Part shown: positions 1 to 8,394 of the stretch, piece after piece | Position numbering within the stretch: position 1 is the stretch's first letter | How the letters are laid out: every line of letters starts with the position of its first letter | NCBI GenBank assembly: GCA_040772005.1 | Contig: JAXGYZ010000018.1 | Location: 1 to 21,717, forward strand | Reading direction: 5' to 3' | Source of the DNA: MWBF01 sp040772005 | Lineage (GTDB): Bacteria; Chloroflexota; Anaerolineae; CG2-30-64-16 | Length of the DNA: 21,717 bases | Notes under the pieces: model-generated | What the model saw: the letters and a program-made list of their open reading frames with translations, nothing else | Told to the model about the DNA's origin: nothing | Databases searched by the model: none | Position numbers and translations under genes: made by a program

Positions 1-16
1 CGTGGCATCACACACC

Positions 17-45
17 TTGACAGCCTCCGTACCCTAAGCTACGAT
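17..45 (+). promoter_or_regulatory. Predicted sigma70-type promoter of the formate dehydrogenase operon
   Basis: A perfect -35 box TTGACA (17-22) is followed after exactly 17 bases by TACGAT (40-45), which keeps the key T, A and final T of a -10 box. The expected transcription start is near 51-54, immediately before the ATG at 55. The transcript would therefore have almost no leader, and no Shine-Dalgarno sequence is visible. Seen in sequence; promoter activity is inferred. Confidence 0.6.
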
Positions 46-2166
46 ATGGTCACCATGCACCCCGACCTTCACACACAACTAGAGCGCCTGGAAGCCGATC
101 TGGCGGCCGGCGCCATCGACCCGGCCGGCCTGTTCTGGCTGGTGGTGTTTGCTGACGAGGCCGCCAGTGCGGACGGCAGCATCCGCTCCGACCGATGGGT
201 GGACGCGGGCCTGGCGGCCGCGAAGCCGGGACTCGACGCCACCGCTATCGAGCCGCGGCGGCAGCTCGTAACGGACTACGACCTGTTCGAGCTTACCCGG
301 CTTAAGGACCAGGCGCAGTTCAGCGGCGCAGCCCTCCACGACCTCAACTGGCAGCAGAAGTATGTGGTCCGGCTCCTGCCCGCGTTCGGCGGCGACCTGC
401 CCGCGCTGCATGCCTGGGCGCACGAACGCTGGGCCGTGTATGGCGGCAGCAATCCCCAGGCGGCGGCGCTGGAGCAGATTCTGGCCGAGTATGGGCTGCG
501 CGGCCGCACCGTCCTGCTCGAAGCCCTGCACGACGCGCAGGCGATTTACGATGGCTGGCTGCCCGCGGCGGCGCTGGCGCGCATCGCGCATGCACTCCGT
601 GTGCCGCTGGCCGATGTGTACGGCGTCACCGAGTTCTACGACATGTTCCACACGCACCCGGTCGGCCATGAGATCATACGCGTCTGCCAGGATGGACCGT
701 GTATGCTGGCGGGGGCGGATGATCTGCTCGCCGGGCTGGCGCACGGGCTGGGCATCCGGCCCGGGCAGACCACGCCCGATGGCCGCTACACGGTGGAGCC
801 GGTCCGCTGTCTCGGCCTGTGCGACCGTGCGCCCGCCGCGTTGGTCAACCACCGGCGCCGTGCGCCCGCTGATGCCACGCTGCTGGATGGACTCGACGGC
901 AGCCAACCCGACGCATCACGCGCGAGGATCGGCGGCCTGGTCAAGATTGCGCTCGCCAACGTCGGCATCGTGGACCCCACCAGCCTGGAAGATTACCTGG
1001 CCCAGGGCGGCATGGCTGCGCTCCGCAAAGCGCTGCGCGAAATGTCACCCGACGATGTGATCCGCGAGGTCAGGGCCAGCAAGCTGGTCGGCCGCGGGGG
1101 TGCGGCTTTTGCCACCGGACTGAAGTGGCAGTTCGCGGCGGCCAACCCCGGCCCGCGCTATGTCATCTGCAATGCAGATGAGAGCGAGCCGGGCGCGTTC
1201 AAGGACCGTGTGCTGATGGAGGGCGACCCGTACCGTGTCCTCGAGGGCCTGCTGCTCGCCTGCTATGCTGTGGGGGCTGAACAGGCGTTCGTCTACGTCC
1301 GCGGGGAGTACCGGCTGGGCTACGAGCGTTTCACCCACGCGGTGCGGCGGCTGGACGAGGCCGGCTACCTGTGCGGCGAGTCGCGCGGAGGCAACTTCGC
1401 GTGCAGCATCGAGGTGCGCCGGGGCGCGGGCGCGTACGTCTGCGGCGAAGAGACCGCGCTGATGGAGAGCATCGAGGGCAAGCGCGGCTTCCCCCGGCTG
1501 CGGCCGCCCTTCCCCACCGATGCCGGGCTGTGGGGCCGGCCGACGGTCATCAACAACGTGGAGACCCTGGCGAAGGTGGCGCCGATCATCATGCACGGCG
1601 CGCGCTGGTACAACGCGTTGGGCACGCCGGATTCCGCGGGTACGAAGCTCTTCGCGGTGAGCGGGGCCGTCATGCGGCCCGGCGTCTATGAGGTGCCCTT
1701 CGGCGTCCCGCTGCGCCACCTCATCTTCGATCTCGCGGGCGGGCTGCACCCGGGCCGCAGCATCCAGGCCATCCTGACCGGCGGCGCGGCAGGCTCCTTC
1801 CTGACGCCGGAACACCTGGACACCCCACTCACCTTCGAAGATTACCGGAAGGTCGGCGGCACGATCGGCGCGGGGACGGTCATTGTGCTCGATGACACCT
1901 CCGACCTGCGGCTGGTCCTCGCGCGCATCGGCAGCTTCTTTGCGCACGAAAGCTGCGGCAAATGTTATCCCTGCCAGATGGGCACGCAGCGCCAGGCGGA
2001 ACTGCTGGCCCGCGTGGCGCGGGGCGAGGCACGGCCCACGGACGCCGCGGACCTGGTCGAGCTGGCGGGCGTGATGGCCGACACGAGCATCTGCGGCCTG
2101 GGCCAGGCCGCGCCGATGGCGGCCCTGAACGCCTACCAGCACTGGCCGGAGCTCTTCAGCCCGTGA
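46..2166 (+). CDS. Fused NuoE-NuoF (HoxF-like) NADH-binding diaphorase subunit of a formate dehydrogenase
   Basis: This cytoplasmic subunit probably passes electrons between the iron-sulfur chain and NAD(H) through FMN. Residues 1-130 are an extension without cysteine that I cannot assign. Residues 135-285 are a NuoE-like thioredoxin fold with [2Fe-2S] ligands C214, C219, C255 and C259. Residues 297-706 are NuoF: an FMN/NADH Gly-rich loop (GRGGAAF at 349-355), the NADESEPG segment (377-384), an SLBB region, and the [4Fe-4S] ligands C637, C640, C643 and C683. There is no extra C-terminal ferredoxin domain, unlike many bifurcating HydB/HylB proteins. It leads a tight operon with an iron-sulfur protein and a formate dehydrogenase. 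The start is uncertain: ATG 46 and ATG 55 are in frame. The promoter position favours ATG 55 on a leaderless transcript, giving 703 residues. The NuoE-NuoF fusion resembles HoxF of NAD-reducing hydrogenase. Confidence 0.93.
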   Translation: MVTMHPDLHTQLERLEADLAAGAIDPAGLFWLVVFADEAASADGSIRSDRWVDAGLAAAKPGLDATAIEPRRQLVTDYDLFELTRLKDQAQFSGAALHDLNWQQKYVVRLLPAFGGDLPALHAWAHERWAVYGGSNPQAAALEQILAEYGLRGRTVLLEALHDAQAIYDGWLPAAALARIAHALRVPLADVYGVTEFYDMFHTHPVGHEIIRVCQDGPCMLAGADDLLAGLAHGLGIRPGQTTPDGRYTVEPVRCLGLCDRAPAALVNHRRRAPADATLLDGLDGSQPDASRARIGGLVKIALANVGIVDPTSLEDYLAQGGMAALRKALREMSPDDVIREVRASKLVGRGGAAFATGLKWQFAAANPGPRYVICNADESEPGAFKDRVLMEGDPYRVLEGLLLACYAVGAEQAFVYVRGEYRLGYERFTHAVRRLDEAGYLCGESRGGNFACSIEVRRGAGAYVCGEETALMESIEGKRGFPRLRPPFPTDAGLWGRPTVINNVETLAKVAPIIMHGARWYNALGTPDSAGTKLFAVSGAVMRPGVYEVPFGVPLRHLIFDLAGGLHPGRSIQAILTGGAAGSFLTPEHLDTPLTFEDYRKVGGTIGAGTVIVLDDTSDLRLVLARIGSFFAHESCGKCYPCQMGTQRQAELLARVARGEARPTDAADLVELAGVMADTSICGLGQAAPMAALNAYQHWPELFSP

Positions 2167-2177
2167 AAGGAACGCGC

Positions 2178-2851
2178 ATGCCGGAAACAACCGCCGCTGA
2201 ATTGGTGGCCCTGACCCTCAACGGGCAGACCGTCCGCGTGCCCGCCGGCACGACCATCCTGGCTGCCGCCCGCCTGGCCGGTGTGGAGATTCCCACGCTG
2301 TGCTACCACCCCGAGTTGACTGCCAACGGGGTGTGCCGGCTCTGCTCGGTGGAGGTGGTCGGCGCACGGACGCTGCTGCCGGCCTGCGTCGCGCCGGTGG
2401 CCCCGGGCATGGTCGTCAACACCGAGACCGAACGCGTCAACACGGCCCGCCGCGTGATCCTGGAACTGCTGGCATCGACCGTCGACCTGCACGATGCGCC
2501 GGACGTCCAACGTTACATGGAGAAGTACGGCGCGAACCCCGCCCACTACGACGGCGGCGTGCGCCGCACCTTTGCGGTCAAGGTCGATAATCCATTCTAC
2601 GTGCGCGATTACAGCCAGTGCATCATGTGCTGGCGCTGCATCCAGGTCTGCGCGGACGATGTGCAGAACACCTTTGCGCTGACCTGGGGCGGCCGCGGCA
2701 TCACCAGCCACGTCACGACGGCCTTCGACGCACCCATGCCCGACACGACATGCGTCTTCTGCGGGAATTGCGTGGGCGTCTGCCCGACCGGCGCGCTGAA
2801 GGGCAAGGTCGAGGCCGACCTCGAGGTCGGGGCCGATGGGGAGCGCAAGCC

Positions 2852-2855
<4 letters not shown>
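2178..2855 (+). CDS. NuoG N-terminal/HoxU-like iron-sulfur subunit of formate dehydrogenase
   Basis: A 225-residue electron-transfer protein that should link the molybdenum subunit to the diaphorase. Residues 10-80 form a plant-type [2Fe-2S] ferredoxin domain with C42, C53, C56 and C70. Residues 145-205 hold two [4Fe-4S] motifs, C148/C151/C154/C158 and C192/C195/C198/C202. The segment between them, where NuoG and HoxU normally have a His-Cys-Cys-Cys [4Fe-4S] site, reads LHDAPDVQRYMEKYG and contains no cysteine, so that cluster should be absent. The start at 2178 is chosen over longer in-frame starts because AAAGGA lies at 2165-2170 and the conserved domain begins right after it. It follows the diaphorase by 11 bases and overlaps the next gene by ATGA (2852-2855), suggesting translational coupling. 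Confidence 0.93.
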
Positions 2856-5089
<2,234 letters not shown>

Positions 5090-5095
5090 CAGGAA

Positions 5096-5150
5096 CTGGC
5101 CGGCCGTGCCCAACGCTTGAGCCGACCGGCCAGAACAAATTCGAGTTCTG
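5096..5150. terminator. Two overlapping stem-loops between convergent genes, possible bidirectional terminator
   Basis: In the 68-base gap between the tail-to-tail fdhA and formaldehyde dehydrogenase genes, CTGGCCGG (5096-5103) pairs perfectly with CCGGCCAG (5126-5133). CAGAAC (5131-5136) pairs with GTTCTG (5145-5150). The two stems share bases 5131-5133 and so compete. Neither is followed by a proper T-run, so intrinsic termination is only probable. Confidence 0.45.
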
Positions 5151-5157
5151 CATCAAC

Positions 5158-6291
5158 TCAGGGGTGCAGCACGACCTTCGTGTACCCGTCGATGCGCTTG
5201 TCGAACTTTTCGTATGCCATAGGCGCATCTGCCAGCGGCAGCTCGTGTGAGACCACGAAGCTGGGTTTCGCGCGGCCGGCAATGATGAGATCGCGCAACT
5301 GCGCGTTGTAGCGCTTGACATTGCACTGCCCGGTGCCCAGGCGCAGGCCCTTCTCGAAGAGCTTGCCGAATGCGATGCTGAGGTTGCCCTGCTTCGCCTG
5401 CGCATCGACCCCGCCGGGATCAGCCGGCACATAGAGGCCGGGGATGCCCAGCGCACCGGTCGCGCGCACCGTCTGGATGAGCGCGTTGAGCACCAGCGCC
5501 GGTTGCTCGCTAGACCCCTCCTTTGTCACCGCCTGATAGCCCACCGCGTCCACGCCCTTATCCGTGCCCAACCCCCCGGTCTGCGCCTTGATCTGCTCGA
5601 CCGGGTCTGCCACATCGAAGTTGATAGGGATCGCGCCGATCTCCTGCGCCTTCGCCAGCCGCTCAGGGACACGATCCACCACGAAGACCTGCGATGCGCC
5701 GCGCAACAGGGCCGAATACGCGGCCATCAAGCCCACCGGTCCCGCGCCGTAGACGGCGACCGTCTCACCGGGCCGCACATCGGCCAGTTCACAGCCGTGA
5801 TAACCGGTCGGGAAGATGTCGGCAAGCAGGATGAAATCGCTCTCGTATTCGGTGCCGGCCGGCAGTTTCAGGCAGTTGAAATCCGCGTAGGGCACGCGCA
5901 GGTATTCGGCCTGACCGCCCATATATGGGCCCATCGCCACATAGCCGTACGCGCCGCCCGCAAAGCCGGGATTCACGCTCAGGCAGAATCCCGTATACCC
6001 CGCCTGGCAATTCCTGCAAAACCCGCACGCCACGTTGAAAGGCATCACCACGCGATCGCCCACCCGCAGGCCAGACACGCCGCTGCCGACTTCCTCGATG
6101 ATGCCCATGTTCTCGTGGCCGAATACGATGCCCGGCTGCGCAGCCGTGCGGCCCTCGTACATATGCAGGTCAGAACCACAGATGGCGGTGGATGTCACTT
6201 TGACGATGACATCATTGGGGTGCTGCGTCTTGGGCTCGGTGACCGTCTCAACGGCCACGCGAAAAGGCGCCTTATATACGACTGCCTTCAT
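5158..6291 (-). CDS. Zinc-dependent dehydrogenase of the glutathione-independent formaldehyde dehydrogenase type
   Basis: A 377-residue medium-chain dehydrogenase, cytoplasmic and NAD-dependent. Catalytic zinc ligands are C38, H59 and D158, with E60 next to H59. Structural zinc ligands are C89, C92, C95 and C103. The Rossmann fold has GAGPVG (182-187) and an acidic residue, D206, that selects NAD. The Asp zinc ligand and the long insert around FNVACGFCRNCQAGYTGFC match the Pseudomonas putida formaldehyde dehydrogenase/dismutase group better than ordinary alcohol dehydrogenases. The start ATG (6289-6291) is preferred over a longer frame beginning at 6363 because GAGGGGAG (6300-6307, complement) precedes it and MKAVVYK is the usual family start. 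It converges on the formate dehydrogenase operon, so its product formate could be used next door. The true substrate could be another aldehyde or alcohol. Confidence 0.88.
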   Translation of the reverse strand: MKAVVYKAPFRVAVETVTEPKTQHPNDVIVKVTSTAICGSDLHMYEGRTAAQPGIVFGHENMGIIEEVGSGVSGLRVGDRVVMPFNVACGFCRNCQAGYTGFCLSVNPGFAGGAYGYVAMGPYMGGQAEYLRVPYADFNCLKLPAGTEYESDFILLADIFPTGYHGCELADVRPGETVAVYGAGPVGLMAAYSALLRGASQVFVVDRVPERLAKAQEIGAIPINFDVADPVEQIKAQTGGLGTDKGVDAVGYQAVTKEGSSEQPALVLNALIQTVRATGALGIPGLYVPADPGGVDAQAKQGNLSIAFGKLFEKGLRLGTGQCNVKRYNAQLRDLIIAGRAKPSFVVSHELPLADAPMAYEKFDKRIDGYTKVVLHP

Positions 6292-6386
6292 GGTATTCAC
6301 TCCCCTCTCAGTACAGCTCGGATCTGCCATCGGAACCTGTCGTAGACCCGTCGGCTGGCACAAGCACGGGTTACATGATCAGGGCA

Positions 6387-6415
6387 ATAATATTACAAGT
6401 ATCATACATTCGCAA
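6387..6415 (-). promoter_or_regulatory. Predicted promoter of the formaldehyde dehydrogenase gene
   Basis: Read on the - strand, TTGCGA (6415-6410) and TATTAT (6392-6387) are separated by 17 bases. The -35 box lies inside the 3' end of the deacetylase gene and the -10 box in an AT-rich pocket that stands out from the GC-rich surroundings. The expected start near 6380 gives a leader of about 89 bases. Within it CCCGT and ACGGG can pair across the segment complementary to 6330-6352. Confidence 0.55.
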
Positions 6416-7286
6416 ACGTTGCCGCAGACAGCTCCTCGTCCAGGCGGGCGAACGTCGTGGATTGCAGCCCGCGGTTCTGCACGTACTCGAAGGTCAGCTC
6501 CAGCATCCGCATCGCGGGATCGAACAGCATCAGGCTCCACGGGTGCCAGACCAGGCTGACGTAGGGTAGATTGTCCGCCAGCGCGCGATCCAGGAAGATG
6601 CGGTTGATTGCGAACTCCTCTTCGGGAGTCTCGATGCAGCGATCGGGGATAGCCTCGGGCATGAGTGGGGGGAACAGGAGGACACGCGCGGGCGGCTGGC
6701 CGAAGATGCGGTTGTTGCCCTTGAGCAGGTTCTCGTGCCAGCCGTGACCGGGGAATTCGCGCAGCCCGGGAAAGCCATCTTCCGAGTAGGTGAAGGGCGG
6801 GTAGAGCGGAATGGGCAGCGAGAAGTCCGGCCCCCACAGCCGGCTGCTGACATAGCGGTAGCCCGCATCGGCGATGAGTCCCAGGATCTCCGGTGCGCCC
6901 CGCAGCCCATCGGTGAACCCGCAGCCCGTGCGCAGGCCCAGGCACGGTCGCCCGAACACTTCCTCAACGACCTCCTTGCCGCGGCGAATCTCCACTTCGA
7001 TCTCAGCCAGAGACGCGGCCGGCCCGCAGATCGGATGATCGCGGAACATCCCGTGCGAGTAGGTGTGCGAAGCGACCTCGAACAGCGGGTCGTCCAGCAG
7101 TTCGCGGAACTCGTCAGGGTTGGCCTCAAGCGTCCTGCCGACGATGAAGAAGGTGGCCGGCATCCGGTAACGCCGGTGCACCGCCACGATCCGCCGGCAC
7201 GCCTCCAGACAGGTGGGCACCCCGGGACCGAACCGCCGCGTGTCGTGCATCTCCGTGTCGTAGGCTGCGATGTAGTGTGGCTTCAT
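6402..7286 (-). CDS. NodB-like polysaccharide deacetylase family protein
   Basis: A 294-residue protein of the carbohydrate esterase 4/NodB fold, which removes N- or O-acetyl groups from polysaccharides with a bound metal. Visible features are an acidic start motif YDTE (D10, E12), the TFFIVG strand (45-50), and the metal-binding pair H74-x3-H78 in SHTYSHG. R119 in GLRTGCGF lies where the family usually has RxPxG, and there is a late HPW histidine. The proline of the RxPxG motif is missing, so activity on the usual substrates is uncertain. No signal peptide or membrane segment is visible, which suggests an intracellular substrate or a related hydrolase role. The start is supported by a G-run (7294-7300, complement) seven bases upstream of the ATG. 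It is divergent from the acetyltransferase gene and 110 bases ahead of the dehydrogenase gene on the same strand. Confidence 0.83.
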   Translation of the reverse strand: MKPHYIAAYDTEMHDTRRFGPGVPTCLEACRRIVAVHRRYRMPATFFIVGRTLEANPDEFRELLDDPLFEVASHTYSHGMFRDHPICGPAASLAEIEVEIRRGKEVVEEVFGRPCLGLRTGCGFTDGLRGAPEILGLIADAGYRYVSSRLWGPDFSLPIPLYPPFTYSEDGFPGLREFPGHGWHENLLKGNNRIFGQPPARVLLFPPLMPEAIPDRCIETPEEEFAINRIFLDRALADNLPYVSLVWHPWSLMLFDPAMRMLELTFEYVQNRGLQSTTFARLDEELSAATFANV

Positions 7287-7316
7287 CAGGCATCCCCCCC
7301 AAAGATATTCCGCCAG

Positions 7317-7345
7317 TTGTATCAGGCCATGATTTGGGGTATCCT
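7317..7345 (+). promoter_or_regulatory. Predicted promoter of the acetyltransferase gene (divergent pair)
   Basis: TTGTAT (7317-7322) and TATCCT (7340-7345) are 17 bases apart. The expected start is near 7352, about 20 bases before the ribosome-binding site GGGAG (7372-7376). Confidence 0.5.
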
Positions 7346-7369
7346 AAGACCATTCCCCACAGTTGACAA
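7341..7369 (-). promoter_or_regulatory. Predicted promoter of the deacetylase gene (divergent pair)
   Basis: On the - strand TTGTCA (7369-7364) and TAGGAT (7346-7341) are 17 bases apart. The -10 box occupies almost the same bases as the -10 box of the opposing promoter. The expected start is near 7334. Confidence 0.5.
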
Positions 7370-7382
7370 GCGGGAGCCCAAG

Positions 7383-8300
7383 ATGACCATCAAGTTCCGT
7401 CTCTACAACCACGCCGATGACTACGGACGAGTTGGCGACTTCCTCATCGCGCACCATCAGCCGGGCAACCTGGACGGCAACTGGATCGAACCGGCCTGGG
7501 AATACATGCACTTCCACGGGCAGCTTGACCGCGCCACCCTCGAGAAAATCGGCATCTGGGAAGACGCCGGGGAGATCGTCGCCGTGGTCCATTGCGAGTG
7601 GCGCTGGGGCGAGGCGTTCTTCCAGTTCCACCCGGCTTACTGTTTCCTCGCCGCGGAGATGCTCGATTACGCCGAGCGCAACCTGACCGGCAGCTCGGCT
7701 GAGGACGGGCGGAAGCATTTGTGCGCGTACGTCAACGACAACAACCCCGACTTCCTCGCGCTGGTGCAGGCGCGCGGATACGAGAAGGACCCGGGCGGGA
7801 TGCGGCCGCTCTACCGCTTCGACATTCCCGCCCCGTTTCCCGCCATCATGCTGCCTGCCGGTTTCCGGCTGACCAATCTTGCTGAGGAATGCGACTGGGC
7901 AAAGGTACACCGTGCGCTGTGGCGCGGCTTCAACCACGAGGGCGAGCCGCCGATGACCGCGGAAGACCTGGACGACCGCCGGCGGATGTTCGACACGCCC
8001 AAGGCGCGGCGTGACCTGAAGATCGCGGCCGTCGCACCGAACGGGGACTTCGTCGCCTTCTGTGGCATGTTCTATGAGCCGGCGGGGCGCTTCGCCTACG
8101 TCGAGCCGGTCGCCACCGATCCGAATTATCGTCGGCTGGGCCTCGGCAAGGCAGCCGTGCTGGAGGGCATCCGGCGTTGTGCGCAGTTGGGAGCTACTGT
8201 CGCTTACGTGGGCTCGGACCAGCTTTTTTACCAGGCCCTCGGCTTCAGCAAGGTGTATGACAGCGAGTGCTGGAAGGCGCCGCCGTCGCGTCTTGCTTGA
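7383..8300 (+). CDS. GNAT family N-acetyltransferase
   Basis: A 305-residue protein whose C-terminal half is a clear GNAT domain. The acetyl-CoA loop is at residues 243-258, with RRLGLGKA following a VATDP strand, and FYQALGF near 282-288 is the usual late GNAT motif. The N-terminal half (about 1-150) also looks like a weak GNAT-like fold, with NPDFLALVQARGYEKD in the position of a late motif but no intact CoA loop. This suggests a tandem protein in which only the second copy is catalytic. Substrate is unknown. The ATG at 7383 is chosen because GGGAG (7372-7376) lies six bases upstream; the open frame extends far upstream without RBS or similarity. The gene ends where the kinase promoter begins. 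Confidence 0.82.
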   Translation: MTIKFRLYNHADDYGRVGDFLIAHHQPGNLDGNWIEPAWEYMHFHGQLDRATLEKIGIWEDAGEIVAVVHCEWRWGEAFFQFHPAYCFLAAEMLDYAERNLTGSSAEDGRKHLCAYVNDNNPDFLALVQARGYEKDPGGMRPLYRFDIPAPFPAIMLPAGFRLTNLAEECDWAKVHRALWRGFNHEGEPPMTAEDLDDRRRMFDTPKARRDLKIAAVAPNGDFVAFCGMFYEPAGRFAYVEPVATDPNYRRLGLGKAAVLEGIRRCAQLGATVAYVGSDQLFYQALGFSKVYDSECWKAPPSRLA

Positions 8301-8325
8301 TTGTCATCCAGGGGCATGCTATACT
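8297..8325 (+). promoter_or_regulatory. Predicted promoter of the Ser/Thr kinase gene
   Basis: TTGATT (8297-8302) and TATACT (8320-8325) are 17 bases apart, and TG at 8317-8318 makes an extended -10. The -35 box overlaps the TGA stop codon (8298-8300) of the upstream acetyltransferase gene. The expected leader is about 63 bases. Confidence 0.65.
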
Positions 8326-8394
8326 TTGTGCCAACCTGAGTAAAATATCCTGGCCCTCAATGTGCAGGTTCGACGGTCCGCAGGAGGATGAAAG

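Noticed and set aside
1045..2190. Long - strand frame opposite the diaphorase gene
   Set aside because: No recognisable domain and no ribosome-binding site; it mirrors the biased codons of a well-conserved gene.
6735..7382. Upstream extension of the acetyltransferase frame
   Set aside because: It lies opposite the deacetylase gene and lacks family similarity; the ribosome-binding site supports the start at 7383.
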